A stretch of 23,761 nt of DNA from contig CBDUZS010000039.1 in NCBI GenBank assembly GCA_965371785.1, positions 1-23,761 of the forward strand, in the 5' to 3' direction. Positions within the stretch are counted from its first letter, which is position 1. The number at the start of each line of letters is the position of its first letter. Source of the DNA: CBDUZS01 sp965371785. Its GTDB lineage: Bacteria; Fermentibacterota; Fermentibacteria; Fermentibacterales; JCC-6. The translations under genes were made by a program, and so were the position numbers. Shown here piece after piece: positions 1-7,142 of this stretch. The notes beneath the pieces are model-generated. The model had not been told where the DNA came from and did no database searches. It worked only from the letters and a program-made list of their open reading frames with translations.

Positions 1-1
1 C

Positions 2-18
2 CACCAGCTGCTCTGGTG
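2..18 (-). terminator. possible hairpin after the metal-resistance operon
   Basis: A 6-bp inverted repeat (CACCAG and CTGGTG around a 5-base loop) lies about 20 bases downstream of the stop codon of the thioredoxin-like gene. It could be the stem of a terminator for the minus-strand operon. The window ends before any T tract could be seen, so this is only a candidate. Confidence 0.2.
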
Positions 19-39
19 ATAAATCATGCTGCTTTCAGT

Positions 40-288
40 TCACCTCGCGGGCAATCCCAGGAACTCGGTTATCTGTTCTACCGAGGGAACTGTGCCTGCG
101 CATTTAACTACGCCATCGACAACCAGTGCTGGAGTGAGCATCACGCCGTAGCCGATGATTTCGTTGATGTCGGTTATCTTTGTTATTTCACATTCGCACC
201 CGAGCTGTGAAGAAGCCTGTTCCGTGAGTTCGGCCAGTTCTCTGCACTTCGGACAGCCGGTTCCGAGTATCAGTATCTCTCTTTTCAA
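40..288 (-). CDS. thioredoxin-like small redox-active disulfide protein
   Basis: An 82-residue protein with an N-terminal beta strand followed by a Cys12-Pro-Lys-Cys15 motif, then helix and strand segments and a Thr-Pro turn (MLTPALVVDG) like the cis-proline loop of thioredoxins. Its length and layout fit the single-domain 'redox-active disulfide protein 2' family, which is often found beside DUF318/ArsP-type permeases. The likely role is cytoplasmic thiol-disulfide chemistry or metal(loid) handling linked to the permease; the substrate is unknown. The start is a TTG (286-288) preceded by AGGAGAAG. It follows the permease stop by 8 bases, so it is the last gene of the arsR-permease operon. 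The family assignment is firm; the physiological role is inferred from context. Confidence 0.85.
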   Translation of the reverse strand: MKREILILGTGCPKCRELAELTEQASSQLGCECEITKITDINEIIGYGVMLTPALVVDGVVKCAGTVPSVEQITEFLGLPAR

Positions 289-296
289 TTCTTCTC

Positions 297-1598
297 CTAT
301 CCCGAGATGAACCCGTATAAAATTCCGCTAATCGTTGCCATGGTCACGACGAGGGAGATGAAAGTTACCGTTCTCGCAGTTCCCATTATGCTTCTTATCA
401 CAAGCATGTTAGGAAGGGACAGAGCAGGTCCTGCCAGAAGGAGAGCAAGGGCAGGCCCCTTGCCCATGCCAGCGCCGAGAAGCCCCTTGAGAATCGGCAC
501 CTCGGTGAGGGTTGCAAAGTACATGAAGGCTCCAGCAACGGATGCAAACAGATTTGCCAGAACGGAGTTTCCGCCAACGGCCGAGCTGACCCATGAGGAA
601 GGAATCAGACCCTCGTTACCAGGCCTTCCCAGAAGAGCACCCGCGACCAGCACACCCGCAAACAGAAGTGGAAGGATCTGTTTCGAGAACCCGTACGTCG
701 AGTCCAGCCATGACCTGGTCTCCCCGCTGCCCGTGGCAAGGATGAAAGACAAACCGATGAGGCCGACGGCAAAGGCAACAACTGGATAGCCGGGAAACAG
801 GACTCCGAGCAAGGCAGTTACGACTCCGGCGATGAGAAGCTTCCATGGTTTCACTTCGAACCAGGCCATCAGCATTAGCCCGAGAAGAACTGAAAACGCT
901 CCGGTGATAATCCATTTCGCTGAGTAGATGACTACCCAGAACCCGGAATCACCGTCCGGCTTTCCCCAGTTGGCGAATACGAGGATGCCGATCATGCTGG
1001 CGAAGTACAGCGTTGTCTGCCAGAGAGGTCTGGATTCAGTGTCCTGATTCACTGTAACCGGGTTCACCGTTCTCTCCGCTTCCTTCCTGCCGTGGATGAG
1101 CTGCATGAGAAGCCCGATAACGATGCTGAAAACAACCGCCCCCAGGGCACGCGCAATTCCGAGTTCAATTCCCAGTATCCTGGCGGTCAGAATTATCGCG
1201 AGTACGTTGATTGCGGGCCCCGAATACAGGAATGCCGTGGCCGGTCCGATCCCCGCCCCCATCTTGTAAATCCCTGCGAAGAGGGGCAGCACGGTACAGG
1301 AGCAGCCGGCAAGAATGCTTCCTTAAACGGAAGCGACTCCGTAAGACACGACCTTCCTTGCCTGTGCTCCGAGATATCTGATCACGGAATCCCGGCTCAG
1401 GAATACCGAGATCGCTCCGGCAATGAAGAATGCGGGGACGAGACACGTCAGAACATGTTCTCTGGCATACTCCTTCAGCAGATGAAGAGCTTCGAATACC
1501 GCATTGTCGAATCGACTCCACCCAACGGGCAGGAAATACGCCGCCAGGAAGATGGCAAACATGTAGCCCAGGGATCTGCCCGTCTGCTTCGAGGTCAT
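297..1598 (-). pseudogene. ArsP/DUF318-type efflux permease split by an in-frame stop
   Basis: Two open segments lie in the same frame: 1598-1323 (91 residues, N-terminal part with one long hydrophobic region) and the remainder down to 297. They are separated by a single TAA at 1323-1325. Reading through gives one 433-residue membrane protein of normal family length, with ...YGVASV-stop-GSILAGCSCTVLPLFAG... across the break. The CSCT cysteine motif and the FLYSGPAINVLA segment are typical of the permease family that includes ArsP and related metal(loid) exporters. The codon replaced is probably a serine, from memory of relatives, so one base change would explain it. The rest shows no decay: the second half keeps clean hydrophobic segments. 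Options are a recent nonsense mutation, an assembly error, or readthrough. Restart at an internal GTG (1290-1292) would lose the N-terminal third and the CSCT motif. The gene overlaps the arsR-like stop by 4 bases. Confidence 0.85.
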
Positions 1599-1942
1599 CG
1601 GTTCTCCCCGGAACGCCGGAATGCCGCGGTTTCTTCATGGCTGCATTCAACTTTGCCGCCACTCTCTATCACTCTCTCCACACAGTCGAAGAAGTCCAGA
1701 ACACATGGCACACGAAGACGGTAGAGGATCTGGTTTCCATTCCTCGAGGATGACACAAGCCCTGCGTTGCGGAGCACTGAAAGGTGGCGAGATACGGTTG
1801 AGATATCGAGATCAACTACGGTTGTGAGTGAACTGACCGTTCTCTCACCCGCAGAAAGTTCTTCGATAATCATCAGACGGGTTGTACTGGCGATTGCTTT
1901 CAGGATCGAAGCACGTTTCTCGAAGATGACCGGGCTGACCAT
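1595..1942 (-). CDS. ArsR/SmtB-family transcriptional repressor
   Basis: A 115-residue winged-helix protein. Residues 12-60 hold the ArsR core (RLMIIEEL, then the recognition helix DISTVSRHLSVLRNAGLV), followed by the wing (SSSRNGNQILYRL). The classical ELCVCD sensing motif is absent. Candidate inducer ligands are Cys80, Cys87, Cys100 and His102 near the C-terminus, which suggests a C-terminal thiol sensor; that is inference. The ATG at 1940-1942 is preceded by AAAGAGG. The gene overlaps the permease start by 4 bases (ATGA), so the two are translationally coupled. It probably represses its own operon through the dyad at 1963-1987 and releases it on binding a thiophilic metal or metalloid. The inducer cannot be read from the sequence. 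Confidence 0.88.
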   Translation of the reverse strand: MVSPVIFEKRASILKAIASTTRLMIIEELSAGERTVSSLTTVVDLDISTVSRHLSVLRNAGLVSSSRNGNQILYRLRVPCVLDFFDCVERVIESGGKVECSHEETAAFRRSGENR

Positions 1943-1962
1943 TATGGATACCTCTTTTCGTA

Positions 1963-1987
1963 TTTGTATAGTTGTACAATATACAAA
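1963..1987. promoter_or_regulatory. palindromic operator candidate for the ArsR-like repressor
   Basis: Perfect 8-bp arms TTTGTATA (1963-1970) and TATACAAA (1980-1987) flank a 9-base centre that contains a second palindrome, TTGTACAA (1972-1979). The dyad lies 21 bases upstream of the arsR-like start codon, in an AT-rich patch of an otherwise GC-rich region. Both size and position fit an ArsR-dimer operator overlapping the promoter. Binding is inferred. Confidence 0.6.
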
Positions 1988-2050
1988 ATAGAAAGGAGGG
2001 AGTAGCCTTTCCCGGGAGACAAAGAAATACTGGTGAGAGATTCGATCAGA

Positions 2051-4999
2051 TCAGTCCGCGACAGGCATTCCCTCTGTAACTCTGTACATCACGTTTTCCA
2101 TCAGCGGAATTGCATGCTCGGGAAGATGGTTCCGTATCCTCGCATGATCTGCCGTGAGAGCTTCCTCTATCCTGAGCCCCGCATTCAGCGGACCAAGTGC
2201 TTTCTCCAGGGACAGCCTGCAGCTGTCGAGAGCACACGCAGCTTCCATGATGGTATCCGTATCGGGAATCCCCCCGGACCAGTAGAGAGAGCTGTAGAGA
2301 ATGTAGTGGAGTCTGAGCCCGAGAAGAGCTTTATCCACGCTGTCAGCGTCAGCAGGCTCATTTCTCAGTTCGGAGATCAGCTCGTCCAGATACCCATTCT
2401 CGACGAGCAGATTTCCTCTCGAGACAACATGTGCTGCGTTGACACCGCCGATTCCTACCCAGATCGACATGAGTCTGTCAATCAGAATCTGCTCTTCTTC
2501 GACAGGATTCATGCTCTCCGCGATGCTGAGAGCAAGGTACAAGATAAGATCGGCATAAACCATCTTCTCTGTGGCACCGATAACCAGATCGGGTTCGAAC
2601 CCGCTGCTGCAGCGCAACGCCAGAAGACCCTCGGATCGAAAACTCTCTCCACCACCGGGCCATCCCGAGGGATGCGCAGAAGCATTCCAGATAAGGCGCT
2701 GGTTCAGATCTGCGAGCATCTCTACACCTTCCCTGTCTCCCCTTCGGGCGGTTAGAGTGCCGGCAACGTACTGGTGGTAGGGAAGAGGAACCGCAGCTAT
2801 CTCGATGGAAGAGGAACAGAGCTCCAGCAATCCTGTTGTGTCACCACGTTCGAATCTGCCGATCACTTCGAGCGCCTCGTCCGTGTATCCGGATTCGACC
2901 AGAATGTCTGTGCGAAGCTCGTCTCCTCCGTGAAGAACATCGAGTTCGGGACTGGAGGTGAACCATCCGCAGATGCTGTCTGCCCGGTCCGGAAATGAAT
3001 GGCAGTACATCCCGGTCAGGATGAGCACACCGTCTCTTTGTGCAAGGGCATGATCCGAGCCGATGCCGTCGTTCTCATAAATTTCCTGGATTAGTCTCAT
3101 TCCCATCGAAATCGAGACGCGCAGGCAGGCAGGACATGTGCTGAAGGGGGAAAGGCGCTGATGTATGTACTCGTACTGCGTTCTGTAATGACCGAATAGC
3201 CGGTAAGCGGGTTCAAGCATCTGAATTGTTTCACCGATCCGTCCGAGAGAATACGAAAGATAGACGTTGTTATGGTGCATCTCGGCAAAGTATGGCGCTC
3301 GGACCGAAAGGGAATCGAATGCAGCACGAGCCCTGTGAAGCATACGATCCGAACGGTCGGTCCCGACCGGGAGACCGTACTCGATGAGGACTGACCTCAG
3401 AACAGGTTCAGCGGGAAAGGCGATTCCCGAAGCGGTCATGTACGCATTCCCGAGAGTGTACCAGGCACCTGCGTTATCAGGGCAGAGCTCAATTGACTCC
3501 AGGCACATTACTACAGCCGAATCACAGAACGTACCTGCTGCGTTCCAGAGCTCGACACAACGGCTCAGCTCGTCCCGGTTTCCAGCCCTGCCCCCTGCAA
3601 TTGACTGCGCATCTGCAATCGCTGACGACGCGCCGTTCAGATAGATCATCTTCGCTTCGTAGAGGCGCTTATCGGAACCGTTCATTCTCAATGCCAGAGG
3701 TATGCCCGATACGACTAGCATCAGGAAAACCCCGATGGGTATAATCGACCAAACGCGTGAAAATCGTATTGAAGGCTTTCCCTCGGCAACCAGTACCAAT
3801 CCTGCAAAGAAGGCAAGCATAAAAGCCGATGATGGCCATCTGAGAGCAACAGAGGTCGCGGCTTCCGCCAGAAGAACTGCCACGCCGCAGAGAAGGCCGA
3901 TTCCCACTCCACCGCGGATCCTCTTGAGGGCTGTTCTGAAGAAGAGGAGAATGACGCTCAGCCCTGCGAGCAGCCCTGGTATTCCCATCTCCGACAGCAT
4001 TTCGAGGTACTCAGAATGAGCATGTGCTGTGTTGTGACCTGCACCCATCAGATGGTACAATGGATCTCTGAAAATGGGGAAGAATGTCTGAAACGTCCCC
4101 GGACCCCAGCCGGTGAGCGGCTTCTCCATGAACATCCTGATGGCTCCTGACCAGATGACACGTCTGACGGTCAGGCTGCTCTGGGATGCAGAACCAATCT
4201 GTCTGAACGAGGGAACCAGTGCAATAACCCCGACCAGAAGCAGAACGATCAGAAGCACGGGCCCTGTTTTTCGAAGCCAGCCGGGAAGAAGTTTCCTCTT
4301 CCTGAAGAAAAGAAATGCGGCAAGAAGGAAAGCGCCGGCTGCGAGACCGGTCAGGCTTGACCTTGTCCGTGTGAGCAGAACGACCCCGACCATGACGAAA
4401 CCGATTGCGAATATCGAAACAAGTCGGGGTAAAACCTTCCACTTCCTCGACCATAGGAGGCCTGCCACAGGGAAAACCGATGCCGCCATGAGGCTTCCGA
4501 GGAGGTTCGGGTTTCCGAGCGGCCCGGAAGGTCTTCCCGCTGCGGTCATGTTCGACTCCAAGAAGTTCATTCCCGGCAGAATCCTGTTAAGAAGAACCAG
4601 TATCCCGACGGCTGAAACACAGATGGCAAGCGTCCAGACGACTGCGTCTCTCCCTCTCCTGTCGAGCATCATCGCAACACAGATGGAAACGAAGAGAAGG
4701 GAGATCAGCACCCACATGTCGAGGAGTTGATATGCTCCGGCGTTCTGCAGCACCGTGCGAAAAACGGTGTAGACAACTGCTGCCGATGCCGTTGTCAGCA
4801 AGAGCAGTGGAAAGCCGTTCCCGAAGCGGTTCCCTTTCAATATCTGTAAGCCAAGGACAAGTGCACACAATGCACCTGCTGCAAGGCAGACAACGTCCTT
4901 AGGAAGGCAAACGTTGATGCTTCGCGGCTGAACCAGGAAGACAATTCCTGCAACGGCAATGACGATGAGTATTGTAACTATTTTTCCTGCAGCATTCAC
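2051..4999 (-). CDS. O-antigen ligase/polymerase-like membrane protein with long C-terminal domain
   Basis: A 982-residue protein. Residues 1-440 hold about twelve hydrophobic segments. Between them is a loop of the WaaL/Wzy_C family: GWGPGTFQTFFPIFR near 297-311 followed by GHNTAHAHSEYLEML at 321-335, with His and Glu residues (His322, His328, Glu330) of the kind conserved in O-antigen ligases. An LTRTRSS segment near 209-215 also fits. The family joins or polymerises undecaprenyl-linked glycans on the periplasmic face. Residues from about 450 to 982 are soluble and helical, with TPR-like stretches (for example NAGAWYTLGNAYMTA), which makes the protein about twice the length of plain ligases. 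The GTG start at 4997-4999 has GGGAG nine bases upstream. Ligase and polymerase cannot be told apart. It stands alone, with a 226-base divergent intergenic region upstream. Confidence 0.8.
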   Translation of the reverse strand: MNAAGKIVTILIVIAVAGIVFLVQPRSINVCLPKDVVCLAAGALCALVLGLQILKGNRFGNGFPLLLLTTASAAVVYTVFRTVLQNAGAYQLLDMWVLISLLFVSICVAMMLDRRGRDAVVWTLAICVSAVGILVLLNRILPGMNFLESNMTAAGRPSGPLGNPNLLGSLMAASVFPVAGLLWSRKWKVLPRLVSIFAIGFVMVGVVLLTRTRSSLTGLAAGAFLLAAFLFFRKRKLLPGWLRKTGPVLLIVLLLVGVIALVPSFRQIGSASQSSLTVRRVIWSGAIRMFMEKPLTGWGPGTFQTFFPIFRDPLYHLMGAGHNTAHAHSEYLEMLSEMGIPGLLAGLSVILLFFRTALKRIRGGVGIGLLCGVAVLLAEAATSVALRWPSSAFMLAFFAGLVLVAEGKPSIRFSRVWSIIPIGVFLMLVVSGIPLALRMNGSDKRLYEAKMIYLNGASSAIADAQSIAGGRAGNRDELSRCVELWNAAGTFCDSAVVMCLESIELCPDNAGAWYTLGNAYMTASGIAFPAEPVLRSVLIEYGLPVGTDRSDRMLHRARAAFDSLSVRAPYFAEMHHNNVYLSYSLGRIGETIQMLEPAYRLFGHYRTQYEYIHQRLSPFSTCPACLRVSISMGMRLIQEIYENDGIGSDHALAQRDGVLILTGMYCHSFPDRADSICGWFTSSPELDVLHGGDELRTDILVESGYTDEALEVIGRFERGDTTGLLELCSSSIEIAAVPLPYHQYVAGTLTARRGDREGVEMLADLNQRLIWNASAHPSGWPGGGESFRSEGLLALRCSSGFEPDLVIGATEKMVYADLILYLALSIAESMNPVEEEQILIDRLMSIWVGIGGVNAAHVVSRGNLLVENGYLDELISELRNEPADADSVDKALLGLRLHYILYSSLYWSGGIPDTDTIMEAACALDSCRLSLEKALGPLNAGLRIEEALTADHARIRNHLPEHAIPLMENVMYRVTEGMPVAD

Positions 5000-5171
5000 C
5001 AGTGTTTACTCCCGCTTTTCCAAAGTCTTACTCAGCAGTGGAGAATGAATGAAACAGAGGATATGAAGCCTGGGTGATTATACCCCGATCAGATGGTCAT
5101 TGCACCCGCCGCATCACCATGATTCAAATTATGCCGGGCACCGTGCTCCCTCGAGGAGCAGATAGAATAAG

Positions 5172-5200
5172 TTGACCGAGAAGGCTGGCGGCTCAATACT
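5172..5200 (+). promoter_or_regulatory. sigma70-like promoter candidate for the propeller gene
   Basis: TTGACC (5172-5177), a 17-base spacer and AATACT (5195-5200) match the consensus at 5 of 6 and 4 of 6 positions. It lies just upstream of the GGAAGGGA ribosome-binding site, which would give a short leader of about 20 bases. The rest of the 5000-5225 gap between the divergent genes shows only a short CCTCGAGG palindrome. Found by eye only. Confidence 0.3.
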
Positions 5201-5225
5201 CGGATAAAAGATGGAAGGGACTATT

Positions 5226-7079
5226 ATGAATAATTTGACGGGTTTACTCATCATTTTACTAACCGCATCCGGAGCCGCTCTAGCCGTTTCCGAAACACAG
5301 ACCGACTGGTCGGGCGGCCCGGGAATTCCGGGGCCGGTTTTCGAATGGAACGACGAGTTCAACTACGAGACCGATGTCTCCTGGACGGTTCCCGGAACAC
5401 TTGCTCTTCAGCACACCGCTCTCGAACACGTTATCGATTCTTCCTTCAATGAGGCAATTGACGTTCAATCCGCAGATATTGACGGTGATGGTGACATGGA
5501 TGTTCTGGGCGCAGCCTACTCAGATGATGATATCACCTGGTGGCAGAATGCCAACGGAACAGGTACCCTCTGGACCGAGCATACCATCGACGGCAATTTC
5601 AATGGTGCGACAAGCGCTTACCCTTTCGATATCGACGGCGACGGTGATATCGATGTAGTAGGCACTGCTGCGGTCGCAGATGACGTCGCATGGTGGGAGA
5701 ACATCGACGGAGTAGGTGGCACGTGGCAGTTCCATCTGATCGGTGGGTTCCTGGACGATGCACAGGATGTTACCGCTGAGGATATCGACGGGGATGGCGA
5801 TATCGACGTGATCACCGTTGCCGACGATCCGGACGAGCTCGCGTGGTGGGAAAATGTCGACGGCAGCGGTGACGTATGGATAGAACATGTCATCACCGGC
5901 GACCTTCTCGGAGTGGTGGCAGTATTCATCGCGGACATCAACGACGACGGATACCTGGATATCCTGACTGCGGCATTCAATAATGATGACATTACATGGT
6001 GGGAGAACGTCGATGGCTCGGGTACAGCCTGGACAGAGCATATCATCGACGGGAACTTCAACGGAGCCTTCTCAGTGTATGCTGCAGACGTAGACGGTGA
6101 CGGCTACATCGACGTAATAGGTGCAGCCCGAGTCGCCGACGACATCACGTGGTGGGAGAATATCGATGGCTCGGGTACATCCTGGACAGAGCATACAGTC
6201 GATGAGTTCTTCAACGGAGCAAGATCGGTATGTGCCGCCGACATGAACGGTGATGGTCACATGGATATCATCGGGGCTGCATCCAATGCAGATGATGTCA
6301 CCTTGTGGATGAACATCGACGGGTCAGGTCTTGCCTGGGACAAGACCGTGATCGACAGCGATTTCAATGGTGCCTGGTCCGTGTGCACGGCCGACCTGAA
6401 CAACGATGGGCAAACCGATGTAGTAGCCGCTTCCTCCGGTGATGATGAAATCGCATGGTGGGATCTCGATGCGGGTCCTTACGTTGGTTCGGGCCAGCTC
6501 GAGTCCAGCATACTTGAAATCCCGTGGCCCGTGGACTGGTCGATCGACTGGGGGCTGATCACCTGGCAGTGCACGGAGCCATCCAACACGGACGTTGCGT
6601 TCCAGGTTCGTGCCTCGGATGACCCCGGCAACATGGGCTTATGGTCAGCTTCGATAACAACTTCGGGCACTAGCCTGGCAGGTTATCTCGGCGAATACGA
6701 CAACTACTTCCAGTTCAAGGCAATGCTGAATTCATCCGTTTCGTCCTCCACCCCCCTGCTCGACGATGTTACCATTTCATGGGTTTACGTCGGAATCGAA
6801 GAAACCACCGAGCCTGTTCCTCCATCGGCCATGCTTCTTCCCCCTGCTCCGAATCCATCGTCCGGTTCGGTGTCCGTCAGGTTTGGAGTACCAGATGTAA
6901 CGGACGTCGATATCGCGGTTTTCGATCTATCAGGCAGGCTCACCGAGACCGTAACATCTTCCGGTGTTACACCCGGCTATCACCAGGTCATGTTTTCGGA
7001 TCTGCCGCCGGGTATCTACTTCTGCAGGATGATTACGGGTGATTTCATGGAGATTCAGCGCTTCGCGGTTATCGAATAA
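5226..7079 (+). CDS. secreted seven-repeat FG-GAP/VCBS-like beta-propeller protein with T9SS-type sorting tail
   Basis: A 617-residue exported protein. The start is ATG 5226, six bases after GGAAGGGA; an upstream in-frame ATG at 5211 would contain that ribosome-binding site. A signal peptide runs to about Ala20. Residues 70-417 hold seven repeats of 51 residues, each with a calcium-loop-like DxDGDGxxD or DxNxDG motif and most with a WWEN motif, which suggests a seven-bladed propeller of the FG-GAP/VCBS type. A beta-sandwich-like domain follows (about 418-525). The C-terminus (about 539-617) has PPAPNPSSG, FDLSGRL and LPPGIYFCRM, the layout of type A T9SS sorting domains. The protein is therefore probably exported to the cell surface or medium; its ligand is unknown. 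It is a single-gene unit facing the O-antigen-ligase gene, and it is a plausible client of a PorXY-controlled secretion system. Confidence 0.85.
   Translation: MNNLTGLLIILLTASGAALAVSETQTDWSGGPGIPGPVFEWNDEFNYETDVSWTVPGTLALQHTALEHVIDSSFNEAIDVQSADIDGDGDMDVLGAAYSDDDITWWQNANGTGTLWTEHTIDGNFNGATSAYPFDIDGDGDIDVVGTAAVADDVAWWENIDGVGGTWQFHLIGGFLDDAQDVTAEDIDGDGDIDVITVADDPDELAWWENVDGSGDVWIEHVITGDLLGVVAVFIADINDDGYLDILTAAFNNDDITWWENVDGSGTAWTEHIIDGNFNGAFSVYAADVDGDGYIDVIGAARVADDITWWENIDGSGTSWTEHTVDEFFNGARSVCAADMNGDGHMDIIGAASNADDVTLWMNIDGSGLAWDKTVIDSDFNGAWSVCTADLNNDGQTDVVAASSGDDEIAWWDLDAGPYVGSGQLESSILEIPWPVDWSIDWGLITWQCTEPSNTDVAFQVRASDDPGNMGLWSASITTSGTSLAGYLGEYDNYFQFKAMLNSSVSSSTPLLDDVTISWVYVGIEETTEPVPPSAMLLPPAPNPSSGSVSVRFGVPDVTDVDIAVFDLSGRLTETVTSSGVTPGYHQVMFSDLPPGIYFCRMITGDFMEIQRFAVIE
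5433..6476 (+). repeat. seven in-frame tandem repeats of exactly 153 bases
   Basis: Repeat units begin at 5433, 5586, 5739, 5892, 6045, 6198 and 6351, a constant step of 153 bases with no insertion or deletion; the last unit is shortened. Units 4 and 5 are most alike at DNA level: TGGTGGGAGAA-C/T plus the following GATGGCTCGGGTACA recurs 153 bases apart, near 5998 and 6151. Each unit encodes one presumed propeller blade. The pattern suggests expansion by tandem duplication under selection for constant blade length. Confidence 0.9.
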
Positions 7080-7092
7080 CGGCAAGTTAGAA

Positions 7093-7120
7093 AGCGGGGA
7101 GCGTTTCACCGTTCCCCGCT
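7093..7120. terminator. hairpin between convergent genes
   Basis: AGCGGGGA (7093-7100) pairs with TCCCCGCT (7113-7120). Three more pairs (GCG with CGT, one of them G-U) extend the stem to 11 bp around a 6-base loop, TTTCAC. It lies 13 bases after the propeller gene stop and 22 bases beyond the end of the convergent lipoprotein gene. On the minus strand it is followed by CTTTCT, a weak T tract; on the plus strand there is none. It is probably a shared terminator or an RNA 3' end stabiliser. Confidence 0.6.
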
Positions 7121-7142
7121 CTCTCGAGTCCGTTCGGTTAGT

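Noticed and set aside
1092..1724. Plus-strand open frame of 210 codons opposite the permease
   Set aside because: It is antisense to a gene with clear family motifs; the translation is low-complexity and polar with no domain.
2033..2755. Plus-strand open frame of 240 codons
   Set aside because: It lies wholly opposite the O-antigen-ligase-like gene, has no recognisable domain or good ribosome-binding site, and its composition is that of an antisense shadow.
5145..5159. GCTCC/GGAGC short hairpin upstream of the propeller gene
   Set aside because: Only a 5-bp stem, no T tract and no gene ending there, so it is not supported as a terminator or site.
5618..6061. Minus-strand repetitive frame with HH and PSPS motifs
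   Set aside because: The repeats mirror the 153-base units of the propeller gene on the other strand.
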